Source: an uncultured Eubacterium sp. (GTDB taxonomy: Bacteria; Bacillota; Clostridia; Lachnospirales; Lachnospiraceae). Taken from it: DNA of 64,000 bases. The notes beneath the pieces were generated by a model that saw only the letters and a list, made by a program, of their open reading frames with translations, made no database searches and was not told where the DNA came from. The position numbers and the translations under genes are program-made. The stretch is from the NCBI GenBank assembly GCA_958446835.1, contig CAUCXT010000009.1, forward strand, positions 1 to 64,000. The letters run 5' to 3'. How positions within the stretch are numbered: position 1 is the first letter of the stretch; the number at the start of each line of letters is the position of its first letter. Below are positions 60,715 through 64,000 of this stretch, in pieces.

Positions 60715-61557
60715 ATGGGAATCAAATCATATAACCCATATACACCTTCTAGAAGAAACATGACTGGTTCTGATTTCTCTGAGATCACAAAGAGCACTCC
60801 TGAGAAGTCATTATTAGTTTCATTTCAGAAGAACGCTGGTCGTAACAACCAGGGTAAGATTACTGTAAGACACCGCGGCGGTGGAAACAGAAAGAAATAT
60901 AGAGTAATAGATTTTAAGAGAAATAAGGATGGTATCCCAGCTAAGGTTCTTGGTATTGAGTACGATCCAAACAGAACAGCTAACATCGCACTTATCGCTT
61001 ACGCTGATGGTGAGAAGGCATATATCCTTGCTCCAGCTGGTTTAACAGATGGAATGACAGTTATGAACGGTGCAGGCGCAGAGGTTAGAGTAGGTAACTG
61101 CTTACCACTTTCTGAGATTCCTGTAGGTACTGAGGTACACAACATTGAGTTATATCCTGGTAAGGGTGGACAGCTCGTTCGTGCAGCTGGTAACTCAGCA
61201 CAGCTCATGGCTAAGGAAGGCAAGTATGCAACACTCAGACTTCCATCAGGCGAAATGAGAATGGTTCCTATCATCTGCCGTGCCACAATCGGTACACTTG
61301 GCAATGGTGACCACAGCCTCATCAACTTAGGTAAGGCTGGACGTAAGAGACATATGGGTATCCGCCCAACTGTTCGTGGTTCCGTAATGAACCCTAATGA
61401 CCATCCACACGGTGGTGGTGAAGGTAAGACTGGTATTGGTCGTCCAGGTCCTGTAACACCATGGGGCAAGCCAGCACTCGGTCTCAAGACCAGAAAGAAC
61501 AACAAGCAGTCTAACAAGCTTATCGTAAGAAGAAGAGACGGTAAGAACTTTAAATAA
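60715..61557 (+). CDS. rplB: 50S ribosomal protein L2
   Basis: A 280-residue L2, needed for subunit joining and peptidyl transfer. GIKSYNPYTPSRRNMTGSDF at the N-terminus and the conserved VMNPNDHPHGGGEGKTGIGRPGPVTPWGKPALG with the functional His are present. An AAAGGAGAG site precedes the ATG. Confidence 0.99.
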   Translation: MGIKSYNPYTPSRRNMTGSDFSEITKSTPEKSLLVSFQKNAGRNNQGKITVRHRGGGNRKKYRVIDFKRNKDGIPAKVLGIEYDPNRTANIALIAYADGEKAYILAPAGLTDGMTVMNGAGAEVRVGNCLPLSEIPVGTEVHNIELYPGKGGQLVRAAGNSAQLMAKEGKYATLRLPSGEMRMVPIICRATIGTLGNGDHSLINLGKAGRKRHMGIRPTVRGSVMNPNDHPHGGGEGKTGIGRPGPVTPWGKPALGLKTRKNNKQSNKLIVRRRDGKNFK

Positions 61558-61574
61558 TAGGAGGTAATGAACCA

Positions 61575-61856
61575 ATGGCTCGTTCACTTAAAAAAGGACC
61601 ATTTGCAGACGAGAGCTTACTTAAGAAAGTAGCTGCTATGAACGAATCCGGACAGAAGTCAGTAATTAAGACTTGGTCACGCCGTTCTACAATTTTCCCT
61701 CAGATGGTTGGACATACAATCGCAGTTCATGATGGCAGAAAGCATGTTCCTGTATATGTTACAGAGGATATGGTAGGACACAAGCTTGGCGAATTCGTTG
61801 CCACAAGAACTTTTAGAGGACATGGAAAAGACGAGAAGAAGACAAAGTCTCGTTAG
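61575..61856 (+). CDS. rpsS: 30S ribosomal protein S19
   Basis: A 93-residue S19 of the small-subunit head: MARSLKKGPFADESLLKKV and TIAVHDGRKHVPVYVTEDMVGHKLGEFVATRTFRGH. 17 bases after rplB. Confidence 0.99.
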   Translation: MARSLKKGPFADESLLKKVAAMNESGQKSVIKTWSRRSTIFPQMVGHTIAVHDGRKHVPVYVTEDMVGHKLGEFVATRTFRGHGKDEKKTKSR

Positions 61857-61885
61857 TTCGTACAATTTGAAAGGAGGTTTAATCC

Positions 61886-62272
61886 ATGGCAAAGGGACAT
61901 AGATCCAAAATTAAGAGAGAGAGAAATGCCGTTAAGGATACAAGACCATCTGCTAAGTTATCTTACGCAAGAGTTTCTGTACAGAAGGCATGTTTCGTAT
62001 TAGATGCTATCAGAGGTAAGGATGTTACAACAGCTCTTGCTATCGTAACTTACAACCCAAGATACGCTTCCACACTTATAGAGAAGTTATTAAAGTCAGC
62101 TATTGCCAATGCTGAGAACAACAATGGTATGAAGGCTGAGAACCTTTATGTTGAGGAGTGCTACGCAGGCAGCGCCCCAATCATGAAGAGAGTTAAACCT
62201 AGAGCACAGGGTAGAGCTTACAGAATCGAGAAGAGAATGAGCAATATCACTATCGTGCTTAATGAGAGATAA
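61886..62272 (+). CDS. rplV: 50S ribosomal protein L22
   Basis: A 128-residue L22. ARVSVQKACFVLDAIRGKDV and the tunnel loop APIMKRVKPRAQGRAYRIEKR, a known macrolide-resistance site in other species, are conserved. It has a short lysine-rich N-terminal extension. Confidence 0.99.
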   Translation: MAKGHRSKIKRERNAVKDTRPSAKLSYARVSVQKACFVLDAIRGKDVTTALAIVTYNPRYASTLIEKLLKSAIANAENNNGMKAENLYVEECYAGSAPIMKRVKPRAQGRAYRIEKRMSNITIVLNER

Positions 62273-62282
62273 GGAGGACATT

Positions 62283-62939
62283 ATGGGACAGAAAGTTAAT
62301 CCTCATGGCATAAGAGTCGGCGTTATAAAAGACTGGGATTCCAAGTGGTACGCAGAAGCTGATTTCGCTGATAATCTTGTAGAAGATTACAACATCAGAA
62401 AGTTTCTTAAGAAGAAGTTATACAGTGCCGGAATCGCTAAGATTGAGATAGAGAGAGCTTCCGACAAGGTTAAGGTTATCATCCACACAGCTAAGCCTGG
62501 TGTCGTTATCGGTAAGGGCGGTGCTGATGTTGATGCACTCAGAGTTGAGACTCAGAAGCTTACAAACAAGAAGTTATCATTAGATATTAAGGAAATCAAG
62601 AGACCGGACAGAGATGCTCAGCTTGTAGCAGAGAACATCGCACTCCAGCTTGAGAACCGTGTATCTTTCAGAAGAGCAATGAAGTCTGTAATGTCCAGAA
62701 CAATGAAGTCTGGCGTTAAGGGTATCAAGACAATGTGTGCAGGACGTCTTGGTGGAGCTGATATGGCTCGTTCAGAATTCTACACAGAAGGCACAATTCC
62801 TCTTCAGACATTACGTGCAGATATCGACTATGGTTTTGCTGAGGCAGACACCACATACGGTAAGATCGGCGTTAAGGTTTGGATCTACAAGGGTGATGTG
62901 CTTCCAACAAAGGCAGTTAAGGAAGGGAGCGAAGCATAA
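62283..62939 (+). CDS. rpsC: 30S ribosomal protein S3
   Basis: A 218-residue S3 with a KH domain (VIIHTAKPGVVIGKGGADVD). The start MGQKVNPHGIRVGVIKDWDS at 62283 has AAGGAGG upstream; the frame extends seven codons earlier into rplV but that is not used. Its stop overlaps the rplP start by one base. Confidence 0.98.
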   Translation: MGQKVNPHGIRVGVIKDWDSKWYAEADFADNLVEDYNIRKFLKKKLYSAGIAKIEIERASDKVKVIIHTAKPGVVIGKGGADVDALRVETQKLTNKKLSLDIKEIKRPDRDAQLVAENIALQLENRVSFRRAMKSVMSRTMKSGVKGIKTMCAGRLGGADMARSEFYTEGTIPLQTLRADIDYGFAEADTTYGKIGVKVWIYKGDVLPTKAVKEGSEA

Positions 62940-63376
62940 TGTTATTACCTAAGAGAGTTAAACATCGTAAGCAGTTCCGTGGTTCTATGGCAGGTAAGGC
63001 TACTCGTGGAAACAAGATTCTCCAGGGTGAGTACGGCATCGTAGCAATGGAGCCAGCATGGATCAGTTCAAGACAGATTGAAGCAGCCCGTATCGCCATG
63101 ACACGTTACATTAAGCGTGGTGGTAAGGTATGGATTAATATATTCCCTGATCATCCGTTTACTCAGAAGCCTCTTGGTGTTCGTATGGGTAAAGGAAAAG
63201 GTAATGTAGAGTATTGGGTAGCAGTAGTTAAACCAGGACGTGTAATGTTCGAGATCTCCGGTGTATCCGATGAGGTTGCTAGAGAAGCATTACGTCTTGC
63301 AATGCACAAGCTTCCGTTAAAGTGTAAGGTAGCTTCACGTGCGGATTTAGAAGGCGGTGACAACAGTGAAAATTAA
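62939..63376 (+). CDS. rplP: 50S ribosomal protein L16
   Basis: A 145-residue L16, which organises the A-site region. MLLPKRVKHRKQFRGSMAGKA, RMGKGKGNVEYWVAVVKPG and a C-terminal LPLKCKVASR are typical. Confidence 0.99.
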   Translation: MLLPKRVKHRKQFRGSMAGKATRGNKILQGEYGIVAMEPAWISSRQIEAARIAMTRYIKRGGKVWINIFPDHPFTQKPLGVRMGKGKGNVEYWVAVVKPGRVMFEISGVSDEVAREALRLAMHKLPLKCKVASRADLEGGDNSEN

Positions 63377-63575
63377 TAAGTATGTAGAAGATTTAAGAGC
63401 AAAATCAGCTACAGAATTAAATGAAGAATTAGTAGCTGCTAAGAAAGAACTTTTCAATTTAAGATTCCAGAACGCAACTAATCAGTTAGATAACACAAGC
63501 AGAATCAAGGATGTTAGAAAGAATATCGCAAGAATTCAGACTATCATTGCTGAAAAAGTTAATGCTGCTGAGTAA
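63366..63575 (+). CDS. rpmC: 50S ribosomal protein L29
   Basis: A 69-residue L29 (KINKYVEDLRAKSATELNEE, LFNLRFQNATNQLDNTSRI). The GTG at 63366 lies inside the end of rplP, with AAGGCGG upstream; a GTG three codons earlier (63357) is the alternative. Confidence 0.96.
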   Translation: MKINKYVEDLRAKSATELNEELVAAKKELFNLRFQNATNQLDNTSRIKDVRKNIARIQTIIAEKVNAAE

Positions 63576-63596
63576 TCCTAGAAGGGAGGAACTGTT

Positions 63597-63854
63597 GTGG
63601 AAGAAAGAAATTTAAGAAAGACACGTACCGGTAAGGTCGTAAGCAATAAGATGGACAAGACAATCGTTGTAGCAGTTGAGGATCACGTAAAGCACCCTCT
63701 TTACAACAAGATTGTGAAGAAGACATATAAGTTAAAGGCTCATGATGAGAACAATGAATGCCAGATCGGTGATATTGTAAAGGTTATGGAGACAAGACCT
63801 TTATCAAAGGAGAAGAGATGGAGATTTGTTGAGCTTATCAGCAGACCGGAATAA
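63597..63854 (+). CDS. rpsQ: 30S ribosomal protein S17
   Basis: An 85-residue S17 (RNLRKTRTGKVVSNKMDKTIVV, CQIGDIVKVMETRPLSKEKRWR). It uses a GTG start with GGGAGG upstream. Confidence 0.98.
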   Translation: MEERNLRKTRTGKVVSNKMDKTIVVAVEDHVKHPLYNKIVKKTYKLKAHDENNECQIGDIVKVMETRPLSKEKRWRFVELISRPE

Positions 63855-63893
63855 TAGGATATCGTTTATAATCAAATAAGGAGGATTAACCTG

Positions 63894-64000
63894 ATGATTC
63901 AGCAAGAGACAAGACTTAAGGTTGCTGATAACACCGGTGCTAAGGAATTACTTTGCATCAGAGTTATGGGTGGATCAACAAGAAGATATGCAAATATCGG
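63894..64000 (+). CDS. rplN: 50S ribosomal protein L14, 5' part (cut by window end)
   Basis: The last 107 bases encode MIQQETRLKVADNTGAKELL...CIRVMGGSTRRYANIG, the N-terminus of L14. A strong AAGGAGG site precedes the ATG. The rest of the gene lies beyond the window; the order S17-L14 is the standard one. Confidence 0.96.
   Translation, partial: MIQQETRLKVADNTGAKELLCIRVMGGSTRRYANI

Overview
The window is a chromosomal segment of a Gram-positive, spore-former-related Clostridia, most likely a gut Lachnospiraceae (Roseburia/Butyrivibrio/Lachnospira-type relatives). The pointers are the glgC-glgD pair followed by spoVG, Firmicutes-type sigma-A promoters and strong Shine-Dalgarno sites, a class II galT, a CsoR-CopA-CopZ copper module, and an S10-type ribosomal protein operon in the usual Firmicutes order. 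No prophage, CRISPR array, rRNA or tRNA was seen. The genus call is inference from gene content and style, not from a search.

Layout. 1-830 (-): 5' part of murC, cut by the window edge. 1036-3861: glgC-glgD-spoVG with promoter and terminator. 3905-8902: galK, a GT-A glycosyltransferase, galT and an AEC transporter; galK and galT supply two Leloir-pathway enzymes. 8907-10655: a long GGGACAGGGGTC palindrome, a MATE exporter (-), and a 305-bp nested inverted-repeat element. 10895-13179: a sigma-A promoter, a yybP-ykoY (Mn2+) riboswitch with its terminator, then hflK-hflC. 13261-16388 (-): mscL with a CPxC tail, a frameshifted Rpn/PDDEXK nuclease gene, and a CNNM/CorC-type protein. 16532-21504: PAP2 phosphatase, pth, mfd; two more palindromes of the GGGACA family lie here, one of them encoding the tail of Mfd.

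21606-35540 is a co-directional surface-glycan cluster of about 14 kb. rfbF, rfbG and rfbH make a CDP-3,6-dideoxy-4-keto sugar. A YerE-like thiamine-diphosphate enzyme and an SDR probably turn it into a branched (yersiniose-like) sugar. A GtrB-like GT2, a second GT-like protein, an EvaA-like NDP-hexose 2,3-dehydratase with a Gfo/Idh/MocA 3-ketoreductase (a 2-deoxysugar branch), a GT-C-like membrane protein and another membrane protein complete it.

35589-42983: two convergent paralogous single-pass membrane proteins, one with a zinc ribbon and one with a hexahistidine run, a TetR regulator, a 902-residue zinc-ribbon protein with eleven 14-residue tandem repeats, and a GGDEF-EAL protein. 43176-49370: a TetR gene whose promoter is bracketed by two matching palindromes, followed by a GT28-like protein, a GPH sugar symporter and a GH36 alpha-galactosidase. 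49367-53721: a YkgJ-type Cys-cluster protein, an HD phosphohydrolase, a PfkB kinase, and an HD-GYP gene broken by an in-frame TGA. 53811-57075: csoR-copA-copZ with CsoR-type operators. 57097-57978 (-): an rRNA-methyltransferase-like gene. 58225-64000: the S10 operon, from a structured leader through rpsJ to a partial rplN.

The most notable points are the Mn2+ riboswitch in front of hflKC, the 305-bp nested palindrome, the two deoxysugar branches in one operon, the split rpn gene whose C-terminal part keeps its own start site, and the large repeat protein. No single locus is clearly a new system; these are candidates.
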